Below, in pieces: positions 25,411 to 34,663 of a stretch of DNA of 64,000 bases (positions are counted from its first letter, which is position 1; every line of letters starts with the position of its first letter). The stretch is from assembly GCF_900170025.1 (NCBI RefSeq), contig NZ_FWEX01000006.1, positions 962,795 to 1,026,794 on the forward strand, read 5' to 3'. A program made the position numbers and the translations under genes. The notes below the pieces were generated by a model, which was not told the DNA's origin, made no database searches, and saw only the letters and a list, made by a program, of their open reading frames with translations. This DNA comes from Nitrospira sp. ND1 (GTDB lineage: Bacteria > Nitrospirota > Nitrospiria > Nitrospirales > Nitrospiraceae).

Positions 25411-26325
25411 ATGGTCCAGCGCGTGAACGCTGCGAGTCCTTCAACTCACCGCTCAACACCCGCATGGTCCTGGAGCGCGGTGGCCGACCTGATCCGACTG
25501 CGGAATCAATCCGGCACCTGGCTCTTACTGTTGCCCAGCCTGTGGTCGTTAGTCCTGGCAAATCAGGGCCGTCCACCGATGTGGCTGTTGGGCGTCTTTA
25601 CGTTGGGCGCCTTCGTGATGCGGAGTCTCGGCGTGGTCTTTAACGACCTGGCCGACCGCAATTTCGACAAACACGTCGCACGCACACGCACTCGACCGCT
25701 CGCCGCAGGCCGCCTTGCGCCCAGACAAGCGCTGCTCGTCGCACTTGGCCTGGCAGTGATCGCGGCCGCTCTGGTGATCACACTCAATCCCTTCACGATG
25801 CTACTGAGTCCTATCGCTCTCTTTCTGGCAGCGATCTATCCCTTCAGTAAGCGATGGATTCAGATTCCGCAAGGGGTGCTGGGCATTGCCTTCGGTTGGG
25901 GAGCCGTGATGGCATGGGCGGCCTCGCGCGGCTCGATCGAAGCGCCGGCGTGGTGGCTCTTTGCCGCGACGACCTGCTGGGCCATCGCGTACGACACAAT
26001 TTATGCGCTGCAGGACTGCGAGGATGATCGCCGCATCGGAGTGAAGTCGTCGGCACTTCTCTTCGGTGAGGCCGTCCCGGTCGCCGTCGGAGTTTTCCTT
26101 GTGGGGATGGTACTGTGCCTGGTAGTGGCCGGACAGTTGTCCGGCCTCGGGATGGGATATTATCTAATATTGGCCCTGCCGACCGGAGTCTTCCTCTGGC
26201 AGGTACGACGATTACAAGCGCCCGTCACTCCGCACATCGCCTTCGCCATGTTCAAACAGCATGTCTATTCCGGCGTGGCGATCCTCGTCGGTATCTGGAT
26301 CGGCACCTTTAATCAGACTCCCTAG
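25411..26325 (+). CDS. UbiA-family prenyltransferase
   Basis: 304 residues with about eight membrane helices. The two Asp-rich motifs of the family are present: FNDLADRNFDKHVARTRTRP and YDTIYALQDCEDDRRIGVKS. They bind the Mg-diphosphate of a polyprenyl donor; members attach a prenyl tail to 4-hydroxybenzoate or a related aromatic ring in quinone synthesis. The gene ends 4 bp from the convergent respiratory operon. A TTGACA at 25387-25392 and TATGGT at 25410-25415 with a 17-bp spacer overlap the annotated ATG; if that promoter is real the true start is the GTG at 25423 and the mRNA is leaderless. The aromatic substrate is not certain. Confidence 0.88.
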   Translation: MVQRVNAASPSTHRSTPAWSWSAVADLIRLRNQSGTWLLLLPSLWSLVLANQGRPPMWLLGVFTLGAFVMRSLGVVFNDLADRNFDKHVARTRTRPLAAGRLAPRQALLVALGLAVIAAALVITLNPFTMLLSPIALFLAAIYPFSKRWIQIPQGVLGIAFGWGAVMAWAASRGSIEAPAWWLFAATTCWAIAYDTIYALQDCEDDRRIGVKSSALLFGEAVPVAVGVFLVGMVLCLVVAGQLSGLGMGYYLILALPTGVFLWQVRRLQAPVTPHIAFAMFKQHVYSGVAILVGIWIGTFNQTP

Positions 26326-26329
26326 CCGG

Positions 26330-27349
26330 CTATTCGCCCACCTTCCCGAGTGGCTGGTCAGGCTTCGGAGCGCGGAGGGTTTTCAGATAGAGAGCCACAG
26401 CCTTTGCATCCGCATCGTTCAATCCCAAGCTGGGCATACGCGTATCAGGCTTCATGGCTTGCGGGTTGCGCAGCCATCGGTAGACCCAGGTGGGATTCAG
26501 ACGGTATCCGGCACGATCCAGCGCAGGCCCGACCTTTCCACCCTCGTCGCCGATCTTGTGGCATCCATTGCACCCATACTTGGTCACATAAATCTGCTTG
26601 CCGACTTCCACCAGTTTCGCGGCGGCATCCGGCTTCATATTCAGATCGGGACGCGCAATGTTTACGCCCTTGCCGGGCCTGGTCGTAAAATTCGCCAGTG
26701 CGGCCGTGGCCTGGTCGAGTTCCTTTTTGGCCTGCCCCATTGCCTGCATTTCTTTGGCATAGGCGTTATCGTCGACTTCAACACCCTTCTTGTCGGCTTC
26801 GTCGCTGGCTTTCTTCTCCGCTTCCTGAGCCACCCGTTCCGCTTCCTTAAATTTCTGATCGGCTGCCTGCTGGGCGGCTTGAAGGTCTTTCTTTCGACCT
26901 TCAACATTGAACTCTAATTTCTTTCCATGCAACGAGCGCACATATCCGACGATGCCCCAGATCTCTTCCTCTGACAGCGTGTACTTGAAGGTCGGCATGG
27001 TCGGAACGGCAAATTCATCATCACCGATCTTTTCCCCGCCTGGTCCTGTGTCCTTCATATCGCGGGAAATGGTGTTAAAGATTTCCTCATCCTTAAAGGT
27101 GCCCATTTCGTCTTTATTGGAAAGGTCTTTGGGCTTCGGGTCCGTCATGGACGACCAATTGAACCCTTCGTTCTGTCTGCCATTTTCACCGTGGCAATGC
27201 ATGCAATAGTGAGCATAGAGCTTCTTGCCCTTCGCGGATTGTTCGTTCTGAAACATCGAACAACCCCCGGCTCCAATGAGGCCCGAGAGTCCCACCACCA
27301 CTGCGACCGCTCCAAATACGCGTATTCTTCGCCACGCCCTCATGCTCAC
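26330..27349 (-). CDS. dihaem cytochrome c lipoprotein
   Basis: 339 residues, last gene of the respiratory operon. An N-terminal signal with a lipobox-like LIGAGGC precedes a first haem c site (YCMHCHGENG) and a second one near the C-terminus (KYGCNGCHKIGDEG). Between them is a long, charged coiled-coil region rich in Ala, Lys and Glu (about 150-215) that separates the two haem domains. Methionines after each site (for example MPTFKYTLSEEE and MPSLGLNDAD) are likely sixth ligands. The start overlaps the stop of the gamma-like subunit gene by 4 bp. It probably carries electrons in the periplasm to or from the membrane complex. Confidence 0.88.
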   Translation of the reverse strand: MSMRAWRRIRVFGAVAVVVGLSGLIGAGGCSMFQNEQSAKGKKLYAHYCMHCHGENGRQNEGFNWSSMTDPKPKDLSNKDEMGTFKDEEIFNTISRDMKDTGPGGEKIGDDEFAVPTMPTFKYTLSEEEIWGIVGYVRSLHGKKLEFNVEGRKKDLQAAQQAADQKFKEAERVAQEAEKKASDEADKKGVEVDDNAYAKEMQAMGQAKKELDQATAALANFTTRPGKGVNIARPDLNMKPDAAAKLVEVGKQIYVTKYGCNGCHKIGDEGGKVGPALDRAGYRLNPTWVYRWLRNPQAMKPDTRMPSLGLNDADAKAVALYLKTLRAPKPDQPLGKVGE

Positions 27350-28173
27350 GACCCTTTCTTTAAACGTCTCACGAGGACCAACTCAAAGCCCAGCGCTAAG
27401 GCCACCGCGAGTAATGCATACATGTACGGCGAATAGTCCGGCGGCGCATCGGCCCGGAAATACCACCAGGACGAAATAGCTTTTTCAGAGCCCTTTTCCT
27501 TCGGCTGGCCGGTCTCCATCTTCTTGCCGTCCCAGACGGCGAAAGCGATGCTCGCGAATGTCCCTGGCTTGAACTGGGTATCTTCGGCCACATGCTCCGT
27601 GCTTAACGGACGCGAGAAAACCACTTTCCAGACGCCACCCTGGTAGACACCTTTGGCTTTGACATCCTGGTGGGCATGAGGCTTCAGCGTTCCGAACCCT
27701 TTTGCACCAAGGTCTGCGCCCTTGCCGTCCTTGTTCTTCCAATACCAGATATTGACCGGGCCGCCCTCCACCTGAGCCATGGGCTGGCCGTGGGCGAAAT
27801 GGGCCTTGGTATCGCCGACCATGAACTCCAAGGCTGCTGCGTCCTCCGGGTCTTCAGACGGATCCGAATACTCCAGAAGAATCGCCACCGTGGTCCCGTC
27901 ATGAAGTCCGCGAACCTTGACGCTCTTGGCCGTGACGTCGGTAATACGAACCGGCCAATGCACCTGAGGAGACATTGGGAATTCCGATACCGCCGCCGTG
28001 GCCCAGGCCGCTGCCGTCGGATCATCTGCCGGAAGGGATCCTTTCACGAGCGCGGCGCGCACCGACACGCTCTGCTGGCTATAGGCCGGCTGCACCTCGG
28101 CGGCCACGCACAGCCCCAGAAGGCCGACGGCTCCAACCCACCATCTGTTTCCTACGCTCCTCACTCGTGCCAT
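27346..28173 (-). CDS. ethylbenzene dehydrogenase-gamma-like haem protein (NxrC-like)
   Basis: 275 residues: signal peptide to about residue 32, then a beta-rich domain of the type II DMSO-reductase gamma family (ITDVTAKSVKVRGLHDGTTVAILLEYSD, then DLGAKGFGTLKPHAH and VYQGGVWKVVFSRPLSTEH), and a C-terminal membrane helix (YMYALLAVALALGFELVLV). In known enzymes of this family the subunit binds haem b and passes electrons from the molybdenum subunits; in Nitrospira, related proteins are proposed as the third subunit of nitrite oxidoreductase. No molybdenum or iron-sulfur subunit is nearby, so here it is more likely an electron carrier within the bc/bd assembly. Confidence 0.78.
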   Translation of the reverse strand: MARVRSVGNRWWVGAVGLLGLCVAAEVQPAYSQQSVSVRAALVKGSLPADDPTAAAWATAAVSEFPMSPQVHWPVRITDVTAKSVKVRGLHDGTTVAILLEYSDPSEDPEDAAALEFMVGDTKAHFAHGQPMAQVEGGPVNIWYWKNKDGKGADLGAKGFGTLKPHAHQDVKAKGVYQGGVWKVVFSRPLSTEHVAEDTQFKPGTFASIAFAVWDGKKMETGQPKEKGSEKAISSWWYFRADAPPDYSPYMYALLAVALALGFELVLVRRLKKGS

Positions 28174-28213
28174 ACGCTCCCCTTAATTGCTCAGCAATCT
28201 CTGATCGGAGGAA

Positions 28214-28945
28214 TTACTCGGACTCATCCCACGTTCTTGGTTTCTGTCCGGCCCCGTCATATTCGCCCATAATAACTTTCCAGATATCCTCATCGGACAT
28301 TTCCAGTTCCCATCGCGGCATAGCCGTCTTCCATGGCATCCCTTCGACAGGAAGGCCTACGCCTCCCTTCTTGATCCGCCAGAAGAGATAGCTTTCCTGC
28401 AGCATGGCGATCGTCGTCGGATCCTTAAAGTTAGCCGGCGGTGGCGTGAATCCCGCCGCAGCGAAACCCTTACCATCGAAGTTGCCGTGGCATGGCGAGC
28501 AACGCGAGGCGTAGAGCCCCTTGCCATAATTAATATTGTCCAGCGTCTTCGGAACGGGATTGGAAAGACCGGTATACTCACCGGGAGGAGCGGGATGAAT
28601 CGTGCGATTTTCACCCGGTGGTGCATCACTGGAGGCCGTGCTCCCGTAGGCCTGCCATCCGACGAGCAAGGGGAATAAGGCCAACACGAGATACCGTGCT
28701 CCACTCAGGGCCCCACCACCTTCTCCAGTGAGAAAGCGCAGGATCGGTCCAAAAAATGCGTCTTTTGATGCCCCGCTGAGCGTAGCAAAAATGACAATCC
28801 CGGCCGTCGTCAGCATCAGGTACAGGAAAATCAAGCTTGAGGGCAGCGGCGCGGAATGCGGCAGATTCGGGACAATAAACTTTAAGAACAGATAAATACA
28901 GACCGTCAGAATAATCGGTCGAACGAGTACGCCTCCCATAACCAC
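28214..28945 (-). CDS. membrane-anchored monohaem cytochrome c
   Basis: 243 residues. Three membrane helices occupy the first half (VRPIILTVCIYLFLKFIV, LIFLYLMLTTAGIVIFATL, YLVLALFPLLVGWQAYGS). A periplasmic haem c domain follows with CxxCH in ASRCSPCHGNFDGKGFA and a later Met in LPVEGMPWKTAMPRW as possible sixth ligand. It is encoded 40 bp upstream of the gamma-like subunit gene and 21 bp downstream of another cytochrome gene, all in one operon. The helix arrangement differs from cytochrome c1, which has a single C-terminal anchor. Confidence 0.85.
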   Translation of the reverse strand: MVMGGVLVRPIILTVCIYLFLKFIVPNLPHSAPLPSSLIFLYLMLTTAGIVIFATLSGASKDAFFGPILRFLTGEGGGALSGARYLVLALFPLLVGWQAYGSTASSDAPPGENRTIHPAPPGEYTGLSNPVPKTLDNINYGKGLYASRCSPCHGNFDGKGFAAAGFTPPPANFKDPTTIAMLQESYLFWRIKKGGVGLPVEGMPWKTAMPRWELEMSDEDIWKVIMGEYDGAGQKPRTWDESE

Positions 28946-28966
28946 CCTCCTCTACTTCACCGACGA

Positions 28967-29587
28967 CTATCGAGCCTGTGCCACCGCCAGCGCCCCGGCA
29001 TCAGCCGCTTTGACCGGCGCCGGTGTTGCCCGCGGCAAATCCAATTCCGTCGGACTCACGCTGATCGGCTCACCGCTCATCTGTTGCAGGAATGCAATGA
29101 CCGACAGAATTTCGTTCTTGGACAGGCCGATTGGATTCTTGTTGATATACGGCATCCGGGCCGGATACTCCTTCGGAACTCCCTCGTGTCGGTAGTCCAG
29201 ATAAAGATACGCTTGCGGCTCGGTCAGACTCTCAAAAATAAACTCGCGGGACAGCTTGGCCCCGATTCCCTTCAGATCCGGACAGCGTGCCGATTCGCTC
29301 GGGCCGATAGAATGGCAGAGCGCACACTGGCCCTTGCTGAAGAAGATCTTCTGCCCGATCGTCGCCATGTCCGTCGGCGTCTTGATATCGGCGATGTTGA
29401 TGCTTTCTTCAGCAGGCGGCAATGAGGCCATCTGGGGAACGGCCAGAGCGACCAATGAAAACAGTCCTAGCACGATCGCCACGAAACCAATGACCCGAAT
29501 GAATTGCCCCTTGATGAACAGGAGGATCACGGTTCCGAGTCCGACGACACAGAGACCGATTAACTGCAGTTTGACTACTTCACTCAT
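28967..29587 (-). CDS. membrane-anchored monohaem cytochrome c
   Basis: 206 residues. Two N-terminal helices (LQLIGLCVVGLGTVILLFIK and VIGFVAIVLGLFSLVALAVP) anchor a haem c domain with CxxCH in KGQCALCHSIGPSESARCP; Met in YPARMPYINKNPIGLS is a likely axial ligand. The extra Cys in SARCPD four residues on is unusual. The C-terminal 30 residues are Ala/Pro-rich. It follows the second CydA-like gene in the operon. Confidence 0.85.
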   Translation of the reverse strand: MSEVVKLQLIGLCVVGLGTVILLFIKGQFIRVIGFVAIVLGLFSLVALAVPQMASLPPAEESINIADIKTPTDMATIGQKIFFSKGQCALCHSIGPSESARCPDLKGIGAKLSREFIFESLTEPQAYLYLDYRHEGVPKEYPARMPYINKNPIGLSKNEILSVIAFLQQMSGEPISVSPTELDLPRATPAPVKAADAGALAVAQAR

Positions 29588-29653
29588 AAGTCCTCAACAA
29601 AGGATAATGATCACGACCCACCCCTGGTAACCAGGGGAAGATCATCTTCCCGA

Positions 29654-31534
29654 TCAGACCGGACGTTTTTCCTCAGAAGCATCGGCCTCAGGCCCATCCA
29701 GCGCCGGCGACCCGCCGGCCATCGCGGGTATGGCTCCTGGCTCGACCGAACCTTTGGTACTGGCAGCGGCCTTGGCCTTGTCTCCCATCGTGGCAACCCA
29801 GAAAATAAAAGCCACCAACATACAGAACAAGAACGTGTTCAGCGCCATCAGCGCGGCCGCATAACCAAGCGCGGGAGAAAACGCGTACTGGGAGGAATCG
29901 CGCATCACACCGTAGATGTGCCAGTGAACGCGGGATGAAGAACGCGCATAGCCCATGAGGGTCATGAGCAGGATGACCATGACCGCGTTCAATACCAGCG
30001 CATAGCCGGCGCGTGGTGGCATTCTTCCCCACACCATTTCGGTGGTGGTCTTGGCGCTCTTGAGAAGGAGCGCAGTGAGCGGAGTAATCGTCAACATCAC
30101 AAAGATGACGATACCCACCTGGGACGTAGAGAAGTAATTGATACGGATAATAGCGGGAACGAAATAACCCCAGACACCGAGCACGATGACTGCTATGGCT
30201 GCCAACCCGAGCACACCTCCCATCAGAGCCTTGGCGGCCTTGGCCCATCCTGCGGTGTCTTGCTTACCGGCACGCCAATACATAATGAAGCTCATGAATG
30301 TGACGAGCACCATGAGATTGGAAACGGTCATTTTGGCCGACATGACGCCGAATACGCCCAACAAAGGATGGTGCGTGCCGCCCATCTTTTGGGCCTCTTC
30401 CAAGCTGGCAACGAGGGAGTGCGGGGTCATCCACACACCGAGGCAGAGCAGAAGAATGATCAACATCGCCATAATCGGTTTGCGATATTGCGTTTCCGAC
30501 CCCGGAATTCGATGGGTGATTCCGAGCCAGAAGTAGTAGTTGGAGCCCAGGAAGAGCACACCGATCAACATGGCCTGCAGAATGAACAACCAGGAGAGGA
30601 ATCCGCCCATGAGCGTGATACCCATCTGCTGGTTGTACTGATAAATTTCCCGCATCAGCCAGTACCCGGCGAATGGAAGAGGCAAGAGTCCGAACACGCC
30701 GATAAAGTTCCCGACGTATCCCATCCAATCGTAGTGATAGCGCTCTTCCTGGCTCTTGGCCGACAGATACCGGATGCCGGCGTACGCGCCACAAATATAA
30801 CCACCGAGCACCACGTTGGCGATCAAGCGGTGAATGTTGACCGGCCACCAGGTCGGATTCCACGTCGCCGCCCACGCCCGCGCGAAATCGCTGCCCTCCG
30901 AGATCACCACTGGACTGGACTGGAACGTCGCCCACGAGTTGGGCACGATCATGATAAAGAACGCGAACACGTTGAGGAGAAATCCCAGGAAAATGTGAAA
31001 CTTCTTCCCGCTACCCTCGGCCATGGCGTCCCACCCGTACCAGTACAGGTACAGCGTGGCCGTTTCCACAAGGAAGAGACCGCAATAGACGAGAAAGGAT
31101 GGGAAAAAGATATCCGTGAGATAAGCCATCAACTTCGGATAGAAGCCGATGAGCAGGAACAACAGGATACCGCCGAACAGTGCCGTCGTGGCGTATGAAG
31201 ACGTCAAGAGCTTGGTAAACTCTTTGGCCAGCTTGTCATAACGCTTATCGCCTGATTTCCAGCCGACGATTTCGCACAACCAGGCAAAGATCGGCACGCC
31301 AAGCACGAAGCCGGCGAGGAGCAAATGGAGCTGGGCGATAATCCAGACAAGGTTTCGACTGCCGATATACGGAATATCTCGATACGCGGTCGGAGCCTGC
31401 GGGGCAGCTTCCTGAGCAAGGGCCGCATCCGGCATTCCCACCCATGCCAGCAGTGCCGCACATCCGGCCAACAGGGCCACACGGCCTGCGATTTGGCTCC
31501 CGTGATTGGTGACGATCTGACCCCGGTTCATCAT
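29654..31534 (-). CDS. CydA-like cytochrome bd oxidase subunit I homologue, copy 2
   Basis: 626 residues from the ATG at 31534, which has GAGGTGA eight bases upstream and gives a signal peptide ending in AALAQEA; longer frames lack such a site. About 13 membrane helices. CydA-like features: NLVWIIAQLHLLLAGFVLGV with the haem-binding His, and NIHRLIANVVLGGYICGAYA with a second His. The quinol-binding GRQPW loop of classic CydA is not seen; the corresponding place reads GVWMTPHSLV. No CydB is encoded. A C-terminal tail of about 40 residues is polar. It is a paralogue of the gene at 35510. Whether it reduces oxygen is open. Confidence 0.8.
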   Translation of the reverse strand: MMNRGQIVTNHGSQIAGRVALLAGCAALLAWVGMPDAALAQEAAPQAPTAYRDIPYIGSRNLVWIIAQLHLLLAGFVLGVPIFAWLCEIVGWKSGDKRYDKLAKEFTKLLTSSYATTALFGGILLFLLIGFYPKLMAYLTDIFFPSFLVYCGLFLVETATLYLYWYGWDAMAEGSGKKFHIFLGFLLNVFAFFIMIVPNSWATFQSSPVVISEGSDFARAWAATWNPTWWPVNIHRLIANVVLGGYICGAYAGIRYLSAKSQEERYHYDWMGYVGNFIGVFGLLPLPFAGYWLMREIYQYNQQMGITLMGGFLSWLFILQAMLIGVLFLGSNYYFWLGITHRIPGSETQYRKPIMAMLIILLLCLGVWMTPHSLVASLEEAQKMGGTHHPLLGVFGVMSAKMTVSNLMVLVTFMSFIMYWRAGKQDTAGWAKAAKALMGGVLGLAAIAVIVLGVWGYFVPAIIRINYFSTSQVGIVIFVMLTITPLTALLLKSAKTTTEMVWGRMPPRAGYALVLNAVMVILLMTLMGYARSSSRVHWHIYGVMRDSSQYAFSPALGYAAALMALNTFLFCMLVAFIFWVATMGDKAKAAASTKGSVEPGAIPAMAGGSPALDGPEADASEEKRPV

Positions 31535-31562
31535 TGTTCTCACCTCGTCATTCGCCATGATG

Positions 31563-32585
31563 TCATTTGCCGCTTCCCGCCGGTTTCCCAGCTGCTGATT
31601 GCGAAGGCTTGCCGTCGCTCTTGGGAGAGCCATCCTTGGCACCGGCTTTGTCCTTGCCGCCCTTCTGCTTGTCTTTTTCGTCTTCTGCCGTTCGCTGTTC
31701 GATCGCGGCAATCTTCAGCTCTGCGTCCTTGAACGCCTTCTCTCCCTTAGAGAGGGACTTTTGAGCATCAAAGGGCGGAGCAGCCTCCACAGTGGCAGGT
31801 TTACAACATTCGTGCGGATGGGGAGTCGACACCGGAAGCACGGCCCAGAATAGGAGACTCAATACTGCGCCCGCGGCGGTGAAGGCGGTCAACATCAAGC
31901 TCTGATCGGCGGGCACCCGGATCATATCCCAACGCGATATGAGATCTTGATAGGTGTCTCCCGCTGGTTGGGCACCGGCAGCACGACCTTCAACCAGTTT
32001 CCCAAGAATCGACAGGCCGACAAAGGTCAGCGCCAGAAGCACGACGAATGCCGCACTGCCCCAGGCCGTGAATTCCAGACCGATTCGCTCAGCGACCGGC
32101 ATAGCCTTGAGCATATCCATATCCAAAATGGATTTCGTAATTGAACGGGCGAGATCGGTCGCGCCGCCCTGTACCACCCACAAGAAGGGAAGGTAGATCG
32201 CCCCGGCGACCGCAAATCGAACCCACAGCCCAATGCCCAGTGAGTCGGGGGGCTCGAGCCGCAAGCGCTCCAAAAACACGGTACGGGCGACCAAGCCCAA
32301 GGACCAAATGTCGATTGGAATGGAGAGCAGGAACAATAAGGGAAGCCCGATCCCTTCCCCGAAATGGAACCCGACACCTAGGGAGATCACGAAGAATGCA
32401 AAGACGCTGACCGGAGTCATGAGCAACATCAGGAATGTAATCCCGAGTTTCGTCTCCAGATGGATCGTCCCCATCGCCATAAACAACATGGCAAACGCCA
32501 TCTTGATCGGCAGGGCGGTCCAGCAGGCCGGCCAGAGAATGCTAAGCCCTAATTTAAATGACGACATCGTCTCTCGACCAGTCAT
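31563..32585 (-). CDS. membrane protein of unknown function in the respiratory operon
   Basis: 340 residues. About six membrane helices (for example AMLFMAMGTIHLETKLGI, FLMLLMTPVSVFAFFVISLG, AAFVVLLALTFVGLSILGKL), a Cys pair in PHECCKPATVEA on the probable outer side, then a Lys/Ala/Gly-rich C-terminal tail (KDKQKGGKDKAGAKDG) of about 60 residues. GGAGGGG upstream of the ATG at 32585 supports the start; ATG at 32567 is possible. No family recognised. Its place between cytochrome b and the CydA-like gene suggests a structural or assembly subunit. Confidence 0.65.
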   Translation of the reverse strand: MTGRETMSSFKLGLSILWPACWTALPIKMAFAMLFMAMGTIHLETKLGITFLMLLMTPVSVFAFFVISLGVGFHFGEGIGLPLLFLLSIPIDIWSLGLVARTVFLERLRLEPPDSLGIGLWVRFAVAGAIYLPFLWVVQGGATDLARSITKSILDMDMLKAMPVAERIGLEFTAWGSAAFVVLLALTFVGLSILGKLVEGRAAGAQPAGDTYQDLISRWDMIRVPADQSLMLTAFTAAGAVLSLLFWAVLPVSTPHPHECCKPATVEAAPPFDAQKSLSKGEKAFKDAELKIAAIEQRTAEDEKDKQKGGKDKAGAKDGSPKSDGKPSQSAAGKPAGSGK

Positions 32586-32603
32586 GTGCCCAAACCCCTC
32601 CGC

Positions 32604-33719
32604 CTATTCGAGAAATTCGCGGTTGATGATTGCCGCCACGGTGAAAATCAGAATGCTCGCCATGACCACAATCCATCCGATCAAGGCGATCGGTCGCTTG
32701 AAGATATTGCGTTCCGGGCTGCGATCGATGAACGGCAATGCCGCGAGCAACGCCATGAACGCGCCCGGCAAGGCAATGGCGCCGAGGAACTGCCCGAACT
32801 CTCCGGCAAACACCTTCAGACGCAGCAGTTGGAACAAGAAGAGGAAGTACCATTCCGGTTCCGGGTGGTAATCTCCGGGATCCGGCGTGGCCTCTTCGAG
32901 GAGCACAATCGGCTCCCAGAACGCGAGGCTACAGATACACAGGAAGACCGCGACCATCCCAACAATGTCTTTCCAGATTTGACGGGGAAAGAAATAGTCG
33001 GTCTTGGCCTTAATTTCTTCCACGCTGCCCCGGAAGGGTCCGGCAGGGCCAGCCTTACGGAACAGGAACAGATGCAGTCCCGCGAGCCCCATCAAGGCCG
33101 CCGGAAGAACCATGACGTGAATGACGAAGAAGCGACTCAGCGTCATCTGGCCTGGCGTCGCGCCGCCCTTCAGGAAGCGCGCCATGAAGTCGCCGAGAAG
33201 CGGCGTCTTGTCCATGATCTCAACACCGACCGTCGTGGCCCAGTAGGCCCGTTGATCCCACGGCAGTAGATAGCCGGTAAAGCCGAATCCCATGACAATG
33301 CCGAAGAGGGCCAAACCGACCAACCAGATGAGTTCGCGCGGTTTCTTGTAGGCGCCCCAGAGAAAGACTTGGGACATATGGGCGAACACGCACACGACCA
33401 TCGCCGTGGATCCCCAAAAGTGATAGCTCAACAAGAACCAGCCGTAATCCACCGAGTGGATGATGTATTGGGTGCTCGCATAGGCATGGTCGGCCGTCGG
33501 CACGTAATAGAACATCAACAAAATGCCAGTAACCGCCTGCATGATGAAAATAAAGAGCAGGACGGAGCCAAATACATACGCCCATCGCGACCCGCCTGGG
33601 ACGGGCTCGTTGAGCATTTTGGCTTGCAGAGTCTTCAGCCCGACGCGTTCGTCGACAAAGGCGAAGACTTTTTCAATGGCTGAGGGCTGAGTGGTCGTCG
33701 GCTGCGTAGTCGTATCCAT
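32604..33719 (-). CDS. cytochrome b of a bc-type complex
   Basis: 371 residues, eight or so membrane helices. Haem b ligands are visible as His pairs on two helices: SYHFWGSTAMVVCVFAHM, and FFVIHVMVLPAALMG with GLHLFLF. The Qo-site signature PEWY is present in HPEPEWYFLFLFQLLR. N- and C-terminal parts are in one polypeptide, as in cytochrome b of the bc1 type rather than split b6 and subunit IV. The start abuts the Rieske stop codon with no gap. Quinol oxidation at Qo and quinone reduction at Qi are the known functions. Confidence 0.93.
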   Translation of the reverse strand: MDTTTQPTTTQPSAIEKVFAFVDERVGLKTLQAKMLNEPVPGGSRWAYVFGSVLLFIFIMQAVTGILLMFYYVPTADHAYASTQYIIHSVDYGWFLLSYHFWGSTAMVVCVFAHMSQVFLWGAYKKPRELIWLVGLALFGIVMGFGFTGYLLPWDQRAYWATTVGVEIMDKTPLLGDFMARFLKGGATPGQMTLSRFFVIHVMVLPAALMGLAGLHLFLFRKAGPAGPFRGSVEEIKAKTDYFFPRQIWKDIVGMVAVFLCICSLAFWEPIVLLEEATPDPGDYHPEPEWYFLFLFQLLRLKVFAGEFGQFLGAIALPGAFMALLAALPFIDRSPERNIFKRPIALIGWIVVMASILIFTVAAIINREFLE

Positions 33720-34658
33720 TTAGACAATCCGAACCTGGGCCTTGGTGCCCGCCTTGAATTCCATATCGATAATGGTGATGTCGCCCGCTGCAGTAACCTT
33801 AATCGGGAGCGGATCCAACGCACGCGGAGCCGGCCCATCAAGGACCTTTCCGGCTGCGTCATAGATGCTCAAGTGACAAGGGCACAGAAAGACCTGGCCG
33901 AGCGCCTTATGCGTTCGCCACTTGAAACCGCACCCCAGGTGAGGACACTTGCCGGAATACGCGATGTAGGGCACGTCTTTCTTGTTGGTCCAGATGACCT
34001 TTCCGGCCGCGTCGTGAAACTCCATGTCTTTACCCTGATAAATCGTCTCCAGCACCTTTGGAGTCGCCTTCAAGACCCAGACGTTTTTGTCGATTTCCTG
34101 CTCCGGCATGTAGGCTTCTTTAATTTTTCTTTTGAACTTGAACTGCACGCCGACGTCATCCTGCTTGATCTTTCCGGAGTTGCCGATCTTGAGCCATTGA
34201 TTGTCGAAGGGGGAATACATCGGCTTCATCAGGTATCGCAGCACGGGAAATGCGATCGGCAAACCGATGAGAAATCCGATGGCGTGAGTGAAATTCATGA
34301 AGAAGGTCCGCCGCTTGACGCTGCGCTCAAGCTCCGGGAAGGGAACCAGCACTTCACCCGGAGTGACATGGATGCGCTCCTCCAGGTGAGCAATTTCCAC
34401 CTCATGAGTGGTCACATACTCGTCACGCTTAAACGCCGGAAGTGCCGTGTACTCTGCCGAGGTGCCACGGAGCGTCACGACCTCTTCGGCGACTCCTTGC
34501 ACCTGCCCCATAGGGACCTGGCGCTCGACCGAATCCGCTGCGCCGGCGCCGACCACGATATGGCTAATCTCGTGGGAGAGCGGGTCCATAATGACCCTGC
34601 GCACCTCCCCGACTTCACCGTCCGTACATCGAACTTTGGATTTCAGTTTCGGCTGCAT
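33720..34658 (-). CDS. Rieske iron-sulfur protein with N-terminal PRC-barrel-like domain
   Basis: 312 residues from the ATG at 34658, preceded by GAAGTGAG and starting five bases after the previous stop. Residues about 3-90 resemble a PRC-barrel (LKSKVRCTDGEVGEVRRVIM, SHEISHIVVGAG). A membrane helix follows (FTHAIGFLIGLPIAFPVLRYL), then the Rieske domain with ligands CPHLGC and, 19 residues later, CPCHLS, where Cys and His bind the 2Fe-2S cluster. The last 40 residues complete the Rieske beta fold. Ordinary Rieske proteins begin directly with a short tail and the helix, so the N-terminal domain is an addition. It passes electrons from quinol to cytochrome c. Confidence 0.9.
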   Translation of the reverse strand: MQPKLKSKVRCTDGEVGEVRRVIMDPLSHEISHIVVGAGAADSVERQVPMGQVQGVAEEVVTLRGTSAEYTALPAFKRDEYVTTHEVEIAHLEERIHVTPGEVLVPFPELERSVKRRTFFMNFTHAIGFLIGLPIAFPVLRYLMKPMYSPFDNQWLKIGNSGKIKQDDVGVQFKFKRKIKEAYMPEQEIDKNVWVLKATPKVLETIYQGKDMEFHDAAGKVIWTNKKDVPYIAYSGKCPHLGCGFKWRTHKALGQVFLCPCHLSIYDAAGKVLDGPAPRALDPLPIKVTAAGDITIIDMEFKAGTKAQVRIV

Positions 34659-34663
34659 GATGC

